Below, piece after piece: positions 1 to 6,372 of a DNA stretch of 9,075 bases. A model generated the notes under the pieces. It searched no databases. It was given only the letters and a program-made list of their open reading frames with translations, and was not told where the DNA came from. Positions within the stretch are counted from its first letter, which is position 1. Every line of letters begins with the position of its first letter. The stretch is from contig QFOV01000128.1 in the NCBI GenBank assembly GCA_003248565.1, positions 1-9,075 on the forward strand, in the 5' to 3' direction. A program made the translations under genes and the position numbers. This DNA comes from Stenotrophomonas sp. GTDB taxonomy: Bacteria > Pseudomonadota > Gammaproteobacteria > Xanthomonadales > Xanthomonadaceae.

Positions 1-79
1 TTGACTTACCGGGCCCCTTCCGCAGCGACGGAGCTGGCAGACAAGACCCCGCACGGGGCGACGTGCAGGACGCACGTCG

Positions 80-113
80 TTTTTCGACGATACAAGGATG
101 TATCGTCGAAAAA
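80..113. repeat. 15-bp perfect palindrome with 4-nt loop
   Basis: The arms 80-94 and 99-113 are exactly complementary over 15 bp and enclose the loop AGGA. The outer five pairs are all T on the left and A on the right. A second hairpin (59-66/72-79, loop AGGAC) abuts it directly on the left. No T-run follows the stem on either strand, so it does not look like an intrinsic terminator. It reads better as one unit of the repeat mosaic. Confidence 0.8.
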
Positions 114-180
114 TCCTGCCAGCGGAGTGAACCCGCGTCGCGCAGCGGCGTGGGCGCGGAGGCAGGGTGTGTTTCTCTTG

Positions 181-215
181 GTTATCTTCTCTTTGCACAA
201 GCAAAGAGAAGTAAC
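181..215. repeat. Long hairpin with 4-nt loop
   Basis: The arms 186-196 and 201-211 form 11 perfect pairs around the loop ACAA. Four more pairs (181-184 with 212-215) extend the stem past a single bulged T at 185. The next hairpin, arms 219-224/228-233, begins only 3 nt further on. Confidence 0.75.
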
Positions 216-238
216 TCGCTCCCCGCAGGGGAGTGAAA

Positions 239-288
239 GCTCTGTTTTTGGTTGTTGCTGCCGCATTGGCCTTTCACAAAAACAGAGC
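239..288. repeat. 12-bp inverted repeat, 26-nt spacer
   Basis: The arms 239-250 and 277-288 are perfect reverse complements over 12 bp and enclose 26 nt. The stem has a larger loop than its neighbours and an internal T-run/A-run. It is part of the same mosaic, and I can assign it no function. Confidence 0.75.
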
Positions 289-307
289 AACAGCCAAACC
301 CAAAGCT

Positions 308-375
308 CCCTCATCCGCCCCCCGCCTTCGCGGGGGCAGGCTCTCCGGGCACCTTCTCCCGCAAGCGGGAGAAGG
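308..375 (-). repeat. REP-like palindrome unit related to the mfd insert
   Basis: Read on the minus strand, this is an 11-bp GC-rich hairpin (arms 375-365/362-352). It is followed by GGTGCCCGGAGAG, a second hairpin (336-330/325-319), and then CGGATGAGGG. The insert inside mfd begins the same way: hairpin, GGTGGCTCGAAGGG, then CGGATGG, on the plus strand. The likeness is visible by eye, but I could not score it. The second hairpin appears to interrupt the motif found uninterrupted in mfd. Confidence 0.6.
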
Positions 376-523
376 AAGTGTCATTCGGCCCGGTGTGCGC
401 CTGCTGCCCGCCTTCGCGGGGCCGGCTCCTCAAGCATCCCGCCTTTGCGGCAGAAAGCCCCGCGCTCCTCCCGAACGCGAGAGAAGGGAGCACGTGCGCA
501 ACATGGCGAGAACTCGGCACCCC

Positions 524-934
524 TCACTCCCACCACCCATAAACCACGAGACGTTCCACCGGCAACACCACAAACCACGAACGACCATCTTGAGCGACGG
601 CGGAGTATCCAGCGCCATGCGTCGTCGGCAGCGCACCCAAGCCCTCAGCTCCACACGCAAAACCACCGGCATCCGACGAATGAGCCTCGGCAAACGCTGA
701 ATAAACCCAATCGCCCGCTTCGAAGTACCGCAGCCCCTTGCGCCGGATCGCCAACGCCGTCGACAACGACAAGCGCAGCGCCACAACCCCTTGCGCCTGC
801 CCACCAGCAAACACACTGCCAAGCAACGCCCGCTCCACCTGCCCCGGCGCCAAGCCGAAGTGCAACAAGCCGCAGGTCTCGATACCCGCCGGCAACAAGC
901 GCTGCGCACGGCGATGGATCAATGCTCGATTCAT
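524..934 (-). CDS. Unrecognised small protein downstream of creD
   Basis: This ORF encodes 136 residues and I do not recognise the family. The best evidence that it is translated is a strong Shine-Dalgarno, AAGGAGG, 6 nt before the ATG at 934. An in-frame start at 988 lacks such a site. The first 75 or so codons have moderately GC-rich third positions. The C-terminal half, rich in Gly and Trp and ending in GWWE, runs toward the repeat mosaic and looks less gene-like. There is no signal peptide, clear membrane segment or catalytic motif. It lies 67 bp downstream of creD on the same strand and could be a fourth gene of the cre operon. Alternatively it is a decayed gene or a chance ORF with a good ribosome site. 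Confidence 0.45.
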   Translation of the reverse strand: MNRALIHRRAQRLLPAGIETCGLLHFGLAPGQVERALLGSVFAGGQAQGVVALRLSLSTALAIRRKGLRYFEAGDWVYSAFAEAHSSDAGGFACGAEGLGALPTTHGAGYSAVAQDGRSWFVVLPVERLVVYGWWE

Positions 935-940
935 GTCATT

Positions 941-947
941 CCTCCTT
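941..947 (-). promoter_or_regulatory. Strong ribosome binding site for the small ORF
   Basis: On the minus strand AAGGAGG lies 6 nt upstream of the ATG at 934. It is the best Shine-Dalgarno in the window and fixes the start of the small downstream ORF. Confidence 0.6.
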
Positions 948-956
948 ACGAAAGAG

Positions 957-980
957 GCGGGATGGCCACTGCCACCCCGC
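957..980 (-). other. Hairpin in the spacer between creD and the small ORF
   Basis: In a transcript running from creD, 9 pairs (one G-U) form between 980-972 and 965-957 around a 6-nt loop. It lies 22 nt after the creD stop and just ahead of the AAGGAGG site. There is no strong U-tract, so termination is uncertain. It could be a weak terminator, a processing site or an mRNA 3'-end stabiliser. Confidence 0.4.
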
Positions 981-1001
981 CCCGTCATCGCAACTGCCAG
1001 A

Positions 1002-2348
1002 TCAAGCCTGCTTGCTCACCGCGCGATTGCTCAGCTCGTACCAATCGACCTTGCGGGTGATCCACATGATCGCCGCGAGGATGCCGAACAGCAGCAGCGA
1101 GCCCATCAGCAGCGCGTTGTTCTCCGAGACCAGCAGCACGTACAGCACGCCATACAACATCGTCAGCATCGTTGCGAAACCGACACCGCGCTTCCAGCTG
1201 TGCAGCACCCCGCTCAGATAGAAGCCCTGCAAGCCGATACACGCCGCCGCGGCGATCAGATAGGCCTGCCAGAACGCAATCTGCTCGGACAGGCTCAGCA
1301 GCAGCAGGAAGAAGATCGCCAATGCCAGGCCAACCAGCAGGTACTGCAGCGGGTGGATCTTCAGCTGCTTGATCAGCTCGAACAATGCAAAGCCAACGAA
1401 GGTCAGCAGCACGAACAGGATGCCGTACTTGCTGGCACGGTCCACCTGCGTATAGGTGTCCACCGGGTCCACCAAGGCCACGTTCAATGCCTCCACGCTG
1501 CCACCGTCGCTGCGGATCGCCCTGACCAGCTGCGCCTGTGCCGCCGAGGCCAGCGATGACACCGCCCACTCCGCCTTGAAGCCGCTGGCATCGATGCTGC
1601 GCTCGTTGGGCAGGAAGCTGCCGCCGAACAGCGGATGCTGCCAGGTTGATGAGAGCGAGACGCGGGTGTCGTCACCCACCGGCGCAACCGCCAGCGAACG
1701 GGTGCCGCCCAGTACGAACTCCAGCTCGACCTTGCCCCCCTCGCGCAGCACGCCCTGCACCGAATCCGGCAATACCGACAGCGGCGCATGCAAGCCCTTG
1801 GAGGTCCCCTCCAGAGCGCCGGAGCCCGGTTGCAGCTGGATCGCACGGCCGTCGACGCGCAGGTTCGGCGTGCCTACCAGACCGCGCACATCGGACACGC
1901 CCATCGCCAGATAGGGACGGCCGTAGGTGCGCCCCGGCACCGCCACATAGCTGCTCTCGGCGAACTCGGCCTGCAGTTTGGCCTGCCAGTTGTAGACCGG
2001 CACCTTGAACAGGCCCACGGTGCGCTCGTCGGTGCGCATATTGCCCTGCACATTCAAGCGCGTCGGCATCTGCAGGTCGTAGCCGTTTTCAACGCGCATT
2101 TCTGTCTTGCGCGGATTGTTGCCTTCGGCCGGAATCTCGACTTCGCGCTGCTGGGTCCACGGCAGCACCCGCACCGGGCCGATCAGCGACTGCTCACCGG
2201 CCCAGCTCTGCGATACCCGTTCGACCGCCTCGTCGCGGTAACGCTCACGCTCATTGATGGTGCTGCGGATCAGCAGCAGGGGAATCAGCAGCAACAACAC
2301 CAGCCCGCCGACAATGGCGAAGCGCAACAGCAGTTTCAGGGAAGTCAT
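1002..2348 (-). CDS. creD: CreD, inner-membrane protein of the Cre regulon
   Basis: The product has 448 residues; E. coli CreD has 450. An N-terminal membrane helix spans about residues 9-27. A large periplasmic region follows (about 28-305), containing family-typical stretches such as GLHAPLS, STWQHPLFGGSFLP and SGFKAEW. Five hydrophobic helices (about 306-326, 334-352, 358-380, 389-407, 411-430) end in TRKVDWYELS, matching the E. coli TRNIDWY end. The biochemical role of CreD is not established. It is the strongly induced output of CreBC and is linked to envelope integrity and beta-lactam response in several gammaproteobacteria. I chose the ATG at 2348 because GAGGA lies 6 nt upstream and the hydrophobic N-terminus follows at once; the longer frame to 2624 lies within creC. 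A cre-tag lies in the 82-bp spacer upstream. Confidence 0.95.
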   Translation of the reverse strand: MTSLKLLLRFAIVGGLVLLLLIPLLLIRSTINERERYRDEAVERVSQSWAGEQSLIGPVRVLPWTQQREVEIPAEGNNPRKTEMRVENGYDLQMPTRLNVQGNMRTDERTVGLFKVPVYNWQAKLQAEFAESSYVAVPGRTYGRPYLAMGVSDVRGLVGTPNLRVDGRAIQLQPGSGALEGTSKGLHAPLSVLPDSVQGVLREGGKVELEFVLGGTRSLAVAPVGDDTRVSLSSTWQHPLFGGSFLPNERSIDASGFKAEWAVSSLASAAQAQLVRAIRSDGGSVEALNVALVDPVDTYTQVDRASKYGILFVLLTFVGFALFELIKQLKIHPLQYLLVGLALAIFFLLLLSLSEQIAFWQAYLIAAAACIGLQGFYLSGVLHSWKRGVGFATMLTMLYGVLYVLLVSENNALLMGSLLLFGILAAIMWITRKVDWYELSNRAVSKQA

Positions 2349-2413
2349 GTCCCGTCCTCGTGTGGAAACAGGGACAGGTTGAACGCGGCTGGTGAACAGG
2401 GTTTGTGCCGAGT

Positions 2414-2429
2414 TTGAAGCGAATGTGAA
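2414..2429 (-). promoter_or_regulatory. cre-tag (CreB binding site) upstream of creD
   Basis: On the minus strand the sequence is TTCAC-ATTCGC-TTCAA. The published CreB/BlrA operator is TTCAC-N6-TTCAC, so this matches 9 of 10 fixed positions with the exact spacer. It begins 2 nt after the creC stop codon and ends 65 nt before the creD ATG, where a creD promoter operator should be. I expect phosphorylated CreB to activate creD from here, apart from any read-through from creBC. Confidence 0.8.
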
Positions 2430-2430
2430 G

Positions 2431-3867
2431 TCAGCCGGCAGGCAGCAGCAGGCGCGCTTCGGCGCCACCTTCAGGATGGTTGCCCAGTTCCGCAACGCCG
2501 CCGTGCAGGCGCGCCACTTCGGCCACGAATGGCAGGCCGAGGCCGGAACTGCGCTGCCCCGTGCCCGGCCGCGCCAGCGAGTAGAAGCGCTCGAACACCC
2601 GCTCCTGCGCGTACTCCGGCACACCAGGGCCGTTGTCGCGCACGACGATGCGCCAGTTCTGCTGCTGGCGTTGCACGCTCAGCACGATGCGACCGCCCGG
2701 CGCGGAAAACGCGATCGCGTTGTCCAGCAGGTTCGAAAGCGCCTGCCGCAGCAGGAAGGCATCGCCCTGCACCGCTGCGCGCTCCGGCAGTTGCACATCC
2801 AGTTGGATCTGCCCGGCCTGCAGGCGTGGCGCCGCATCCTCGGCCAGCGCGTGGCAGACCGCGACCAGATCCACCTCGGTGCGCCGCTGCAGCCAACCGT
2901 GCTGTTCAACCTCGGCAAGCCGCAGCAACTGGTCGATGGTTTCGGTCAGGCGCCGCTCCTGCTGCACGATGTTGGCGGCGAAACGCTGCCGGTCAGCTTC
3001 CGGCAAGGGCTCCTGCAGGAGTTCGGCAGCGCCGCGTATCGCCGCCAGCGGGCTCTTCATCTCGTGGGTCAGCGACTGCACGTACTGTTCGACATAGGCC
3101 TTGCCTTCGAGCTTGCGGCGCATGATTTCCAGCGCCTGGCCGAGGTCGCCGATCTCGTCGCGGCGCCGCTTCGGCGGCGGCACCGGCTCACCGGCGCTGA
3201 CGGCCTTGGCATAACGACTCAGCCCGCTGATGCCGCGCGACAACCACCACGTCATCAGCAAACCGATCAAGGCCGACAAACCGATCAACCAGGCACCGCG
3301 CGCGATGATGGCGCGCTGGCTGGCAACGATGAAGGGATCGATGGTGTCGTTAGGCTGCGACAGCGTCAGCACGCCGATCAGGGTGCGTCCGTCAGCCGGG
3401 TCGTACATCGGCGCGGCCACGTGCATTACGGTGTTGGTTTCGTCGCCCGGTATCTCCGGACTGGAACGCGCGCCGTACTCACCGCGCAGGGTTCTGTAGA
3501 CATCATTCCAGCGCGAGTTGTCGCGGCCCACGTCCTGCCCGCGTGAGTCGTAGACCACGATGCCCTGCGCATTGGTCACCGTCACCCGGTAATCGATGCT
3601 CCGCTTGGGGAAACGCCACACCATCGCCTTGGGATCGCGGCGCTGGGCAGTGGCCAGGCGCGCGGCGAAGTCACCGTCGCCGATGTGGCCGGCCTTCAGA
3701 TCCGGCGCAGCCATCACCGCCAGCACATTGGCCGCGTCCACCAGGGTGGACTCCATCGCCTGGCGCACCCCGGGCTTCACTTCGTTGACGAACACGCGCA
3801 TCACGAAGAACGCGGCGATGCCGACAATCAGGAAGAACCCCAGGAACAGCTTCAACCCGATACGCAT
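2431..3867 (-). CDS. creC: CreC sensor histidine kinase
   Basis: The product is a 478-residue membrane kinase that phosphorylates CreB. A membrane helix lies at about 7-27, a periplasmic sensor region at about 28-185 and a second helix at about 189-209. A HAMP-like linker follows to about 262. The dimerisation/phosphoacceptor segment is SLTHEMKSPLAAIRG, with the acceptor at His268. The ATP-binding domain has an N box (SNLLDNA, Asn383), a G1 box (DNGPGV, 411-416), an F box (FERFY, from 425) and a G2 box (GLGL, 442-445), so all kinase motifs are intact. The ATG is 3 nt after the creB stop and no strong Shine-Dalgarno is seen, so translation is probably coupled to creB. The signal sensed is unknown; in E. 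coli it is tied to growth conditions, in Aeromonas and Pseudomonas to beta-lactam challenge. Confidence 0.95.
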   Translation of the reverse strand: MRIGLKLFLGFFLIVGIAAFFVMRVFVNEVKPGVRQAMESTLVDAANVLAVMAAPDLKAGHIGDGDFAARLATAQRRDPKAMVWRFPKRSIDYRVTVTNAQGIVVYDSRGQDVGRDNSRWNDVYRTLRGEYGARSSPEIPGDETNTVMHVAAPMYDPADGRTLIGVLTLSQPNDTIDPFIVASQRAIIARGAWLIGLSALIGLLMTWWLSRGISGLSRYAKAVSAGEPVPPPKRRRDEIGDLGQALEIMRRKLEGKAYVEQYVQSLTHEMKSPLAAIRGAAELLQEPLPEADRQRFAANIVQQERRLTETIDQLLRLAEVEQHGWLQRRTEVDLVAVCHALAEDAAPRLQAGQIQLDVQLPERAAVQGDAFLLRQALSNLLDNAIAFSAPGGRIVLSVQRQQQNWRIVVRDNGPGVPEYAQERVFERFYSLARPGTGQRSSGLGLPFVAEVARLHGGVAELGNHPEGGAEARLLLPAG

Positions 3868-3870
3868 CAG

Positions 3871-4572
3871 TCAGACATCCAGGGCGTAGCCGACGCCACG
3901 GTGGGTGCGTATCGGCTCGCCCTGCGCGCCGGCCGCACGCAGCTTTGCGCGCAGGGTTTTGACGTGGGTATCCACGGTACGGTCGGTGCTGTCGCTGGCG
4001 TGGTCCCAGCCACGCTCCATCAACTGCGCCCGGCTCAGGATCGCCCCGGGCCGCTGCAGCAGTGCCGCCAGCAAGGCGTATTCGTAGCGGGTCAGGTCCA
4101 GCAGCGCCTCGTCGTAACGGATGCGGCGGCCGTCGTGGTCAATTGCGAACCGCCCCAGCTGCTTCCAGCCACCCTCCTCGGCTGCAACTGGTGCAGCAGG
4201 CGCGGTCCGGCGCAGTCGCGCGCGCACCCGGGCCACCATCTCGCGTGGCGAGAACGGCTTGGTCACATAGTCGTCGGCGCCCAGCTCCAGCCCCAATACG
4301 CGGTCGAACTCGTCGTTGCGGGCGGTCAGGAAAATCACCGGCACCTGGCTGAAAGTGCGCAGTTCACGGCAGACCTCGAAGCCGCCCAGGTCGGGCAGGC
4401 CGACGTCCAGCACCACCACATCGGCGCCATGCTGGCGCAGCAAGGCCAGCGCTTCGCGGCCCAGCGTGCAGTGACTGGCGGCATAGCCTTCGCTGCGCAG
4501 CGCATAAAGAAGGGTGTCGGCGATGGCGGCCTCGTCTTCGACGACGAGTACCCGGGCAGTTTGGCTGGACAT
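3871..4572 (-). CDS. creB: CreB response regulator (OmpR/PhoB type)
   Basis: The product has 233 residues, close to E. coli CreB (229). The receiver domain (about 6-120) has the acidic pair Glu12-Asp13, phosphoacceptor Asp56 in VVVLDVGLP, Thr83 and Lys105 in YVTKPF. After a short Ala-rich linker, a winged-helix domain (about 137-233) carries the recognition segment DRTVDTHVKTLRAKL and the wing motif RGVGYAL. Phosphorylated by CreC, it binds direct repeats of TTCAC; one such site lies before creD. I chose the ATG at 4572 because the receiver begins six residues later. An upstream in-frame start at 4710 would add 46 residues unlike the family. The frame lacks a neighbouring creA, which E. coli has. 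There is no obvious Shine-Dalgarno. Confidence 0.95.
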   Translation of the reverse strand: MSSQTARVLVVEDEAAIADTLLYALRSEGYAASHCTLGREALALLRQHGADVVVLDVGLPDLGGFEVCRELRTFSQVPVIFLTARNDEFDRVLGLELGADDYVTKPFSPREMVARVRARLRRTAPAAPVAAEEGGWKQLGRFAIDHDGRRIRYDEALLDLTRYEYALLAALLQRPGAILSRAQLMERGWDHASDSTDRTVDTHVKTLRAKLRAAGAQGEPIRTHRGVGYALDV

Positions 4573-4736
4573 TGCATCAGGATAGCTGGCCTTGCTGCAG
4601 ACGCCAGCGGCCGGCAGCAATCGGGACGTATTGGCCCCCTTCGGATCGGCCCACAGCACCGCCGCGCACACAGGCGCCCAGCCGGCTCCCTCCAATGAAA
4701 ACGCCCACACTACGCCGCAAGCCGTAAACTTCGCCC
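4573..4736. promoter_or_regulatory. Divergent creB/rlmJ promoter region
   Basis: This 164-bp spacer must hold the starts of both transcription units. Toward creB, TATCCT (4584-4579, minus strand) lies 6 nt before the ATG. Toward rlmJ, TAAACT (4725-4730) lies 6 nt before the ATG. Neither has a good -35 box or a Shine-Dalgarno. I see no cre-tag here, so autoregulation of creBC through that motif is not supported by the sequence. Confidence 0.4.
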
Positions 4737-5594
4737 ATGAATTATCGCCACGCCTTCCACGCCGGTAACCACGCCGACGTCCTCAAGCACATCGTCATGC
4801 TGGCGATGATCGACGCACTCAAGCGCAAAGACTCGCCCTTCTTCGTGCTGGACACGCATGCCGGCCGCGGCCGTTACCTGCTGTCCGCCGAGGAAAGCCG
4901 CAAAACCGCCGAGATCGACGAAGGCGTGCTGCGGCTGATGACTACCCCGTCGCTGCCCGAGGTGGTGGAGCAGTACCTGCGCGCGGTGCAGGCCGACAAC
5001 CCGGTCGGTGCCTTGATCTCCTACCCCGGCTCGCCGCTGCTGGCCGCGCGCGCCCTGCGCGAACAGGACCGCATGGCCGCCTGCGAGCTGCAGAAGGACG
5101 AGGTCACCGCGCTCAAGGAGCTGTTTGCCCATGACCGCCGGGTACAGGTGCACGCTGGCAACGGCTATGAAGCCATCCGCGCTTTCCTGCCGCCCAAGAG
5201 CGGCGCGATCAAGATCGGGCGGGCGCTGGTGCTGATCGATCCGCCGTATGAGGTGCAGGACGCCGAATACCCTCTAATTATCTCAACCCTGCGTGAGATT
5301 CTTACCCGGATGCCGCAGGCGCAATGCGCGGTCTGGTACCCGATCAAGCAGCGCCGCACCCTGCAACCGTTCTTCCGCAAGGCGGCCGCGCTGCCGGCCA
5401 AGTCCATCCTGGTTGCCGAATTCATGGTGAGGGCCGACGACTCTCCGCTGCGTCTGAATGGTAGCGGGATGCTGTTGCTGAACCCGCCATGGCAGTTCGA
5501 GCAGGTATTGGCTCCGGCCTTGCCGGTCCTGAAGCAGTATCTGGGTGAAACCGGCACCTCGACCCGGCTGGAGTGGCTGAAGACGCCCGAATGA
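4737..5594 (+). CDS. rlmJ: RlmJ, 23S rRNA (adenine-N6) methyltransferase
   Basis: The product has 285 residues, against 280 for E. coli RlmJ. Members methylate A2030 of 23S rRNA at N6 using S-adenosylmethionine. The diagnostic N-terminus MNYRHAFHAGNHADVLKH is intact, followed by DTHAGRGRY (39-47) in the cofactor-binding region. A helical insert at about 50-110 is typical of this enzyme. The catalytic DPPY motif is at 168-171 in VLIDPPYE. The start is fixed by the conserved N-terminus, and there is no Shine-Dalgarno. It is transcribed away from creB, and nothing suggests a functional tie to the cre genes. Confidence 0.96.
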   Translation: MNYRHAFHAGNHADVLKHIVMLAMIDALKRKDSPFFVLDTHAGRGRYLLSAEESRKTAEIDEGVLRLMTTPSLPEVVEQYLRAVQADNPVGALISYPGSPLLAARALREQDRMAACELQKDEVTALKELFAHDRRVQVHAGNGYEAIRAFLPPKSGAIKIGRALVLIDPPYEVQDAEYPLIISTLREILTRMPQAQCAVWYPIKQRRTLQPFFRKAAALPAKSILVAEFMVRADDSPLRLNGSGMLLLNPPWQFEQVLAPALPVLKQYLGETGTSTRLEWLKTPE

Positions 5595-5675
5595 CGGGCG
5601 GCGCCGGCAATCTGCAGCCGCTTTGGACCGCGTTCACAGAACGTAGCAGCCGCGGTGACAGAATCAGGCGACTTT

Positions 5676-5683
5676 GGAGGAAA
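5676..5683 (+). promoter_or_regulatory. Ribosome binding site of the acetyltransferase gene
   Basis: GGAGGAAA ends 7 nt before the ATG at 5691 (10 nt counted from GGAGG). It decides for this start over the in-frame GTG at 5655, which lies upstream of the site. Confidence 0.65.
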
Positions 5684-5690
5684 CGTAGTC

Positions 5691-6236
5691 ATGGCCACAC
5701 GCAACCGCATGCCCCCGTGGCATGAAAATTTCAAGGCTCCCAGCGGCCGTGAGCTGCTGATACGACCCATCCGCCCTGAAGACGGTGCCCCGCTGCAGGG
5801 CGCATTTGCCCTGTTCGGGCCGGAAGAAGTGCGCGACAAGTTCCTGCAGTCGGTTGAATCACTGTCGGATGAGACCGCCCAGCGCCTGACCCACCCGAAC
5901 CCGAAAACCGAGATCGCACTGGTCGCAGCCGAGCCGCTGCCACCCGGCGAAGCGGTTGTCGGCGCGGTCGCGCGTGCCTCCATCATCCCGGGTACCCGCG
6001 ATGCCGAGTACGCCATCCTGGTCAGCGGCTTCCTTGCCGGTCAGGGTTTGGGCCGGCAGTTGATGCGCAAACTGGTCAAATGGGCGCGCGGCAAATACCT
6101 GGACCGCCTGTATGGCGACATCGCCCAGGACAACGAGCCAATGCTGCAGCTGGCCGCTTCGCTGGGCTTCAAGCAGGTGCCGCACCCTTCCGCCGCGCCC
6201 GGGCTGGTGCGGATGGTGCTGGAACTGGCCAACTAA
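5691..6236 (+). CDS. GNAT-family N-acetyltransferase
   Basis: This is a 181-residue single-domain acyltransferase that should use acetyl-CoA. The fold begins with RELLIRPIRPEDG (20-32), the usual first strand and helix. The central strand AEYAILVS (105-112) leads into the acetyl-CoA pyrophosphate loop GQGLGRQL (118-125). LYGDIAQDNEPMLQLAASLGF (about 140-160) is the typical C-terminal half. The sequence most resembles the catalytic domain of protein lysine acetyltransferases of the Pat/YfiQ type, but without their large acyl-CoA-synthetase-like part. That resemblance is from memory, and the substrate cannot be told from the sequence. The gene lies 96 bp after rlmJ and may be co-transcribed with it. 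A hairpin 24 nt downstream probably ends the unit. Confidence 0.85.
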   Translation: MATRNRMPPWHENFKAPSGRELLIRPIRPEDGAPLQGAFALFGPEEVRDKFLQSVESLSDETAQRLTHPNPKTEIALVAAEPLPPGEAVVGAVARASIIPGTRDAEYAILVSGFLAGQGLGRQLMRKLVKWARGKYLDRLYGDIAQDNEPMLQLAASLGFKQVPHPSAAPGLVRMVLELAN

Positions 6237-6260
6237 GCGCCGGTTCTCCATTCAGCCCAC

Positions 6261-6285
6261 GACAGGCGCCGGCAAGGCGCCTGTC
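6261..6285 (+). terminator. Hairpin after the acetyltransferase gene
   Basis: The arms 6261-6270 and 6276-6285 are perfect over 10 GC-rich pairs with a 5-nt loop, 24 nt after the stop codon. The following ACGTTATC has only a poor T-run. It is therefore a likely but weak intrinsic terminator, or a 3'-end stabiliser, before the mfd promoter. Confidence 0.55.
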
Positions 6286-6357
6286 ACGTTATCGGCCCTG
6301 CAACGCCCGCACTTGCAACCCGGATCAGGCCCAAACGGGCGACCGGGACGCATCTGG

Positions 6358-6363
6358 TAAAAT
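6358..6363 (+). promoter_or_regulatory. Possible -10 box for a leaderless mfd transcript
   Basis: TAAAAT lies 9 nt before the mfd ATG, so a transcript starting at the usual distance would have only a few untranslated bases. No Shine-Dalgarno is present and no good -35 box is seen 17 nt upstream. Confidence 0.4.
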
Positions 6364-6372
6364 TCGCGGTTC

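Larger units (their letters stand above)
1..523. repeat. Gene-free mosaic of palindromic repeats
   Basis: I see no credible gene in this stretch. It is a chain of perfect or near-perfect inverted repeats: arms 59-66/72-79, 80-94/99-113, 181-196/201-215 (one bulged base), 219-224/228-233, 239-250/277-288, 319-325/330-336, 352-362/365-375 and 407-411/416-420. Open frames cross it on both strands, but these are expected in GC-rich DNA and their predicted peptides look like no protein family I know. I infer a composite intergenic repeat of the kind scattered through Xanthomonadaceae genomes. The unit at about 308-375 resembles the start of the insert in mfd. The cluster may continue beyond the left edge. 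Confidence 0.75.

Noticed and set aside
80..113. Intrinsic terminator for the cre operon
   Set aside because: The stem is strong, but no T-run follows it on either strand; the T and A runs are inside the stem.
6..314. 102-codon open frame on the minus strand
   Set aside because: It is a translation of the palindromes themselves, with no Shine-Dalgarno and no family likeness. Such frames are probably annotated by chance in related genomes.
1..1221. 406-codon open frame on the plus strand
   Set aside because: It runs through the hairpin mosaic, then antisense to the small ORF and the end of creD. The product is low-complexity and rich in Arg, Pro and Ser, and has no ribosome site in view.
2349..2624. 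N-terminal extension of creD into creC
   Set aside because: It would overlap the kinase domain of creC and remove the membrane helix from the N-terminus, unlike any CreD. The ATG at 2348 has its own GAGGA site.
2392..4698. Long plus-strand open frames antisense to creC and creB
   Set aside because: creC and creB are complete with all family motifs on the minus strand; the antisense frames show no recognisable domain.
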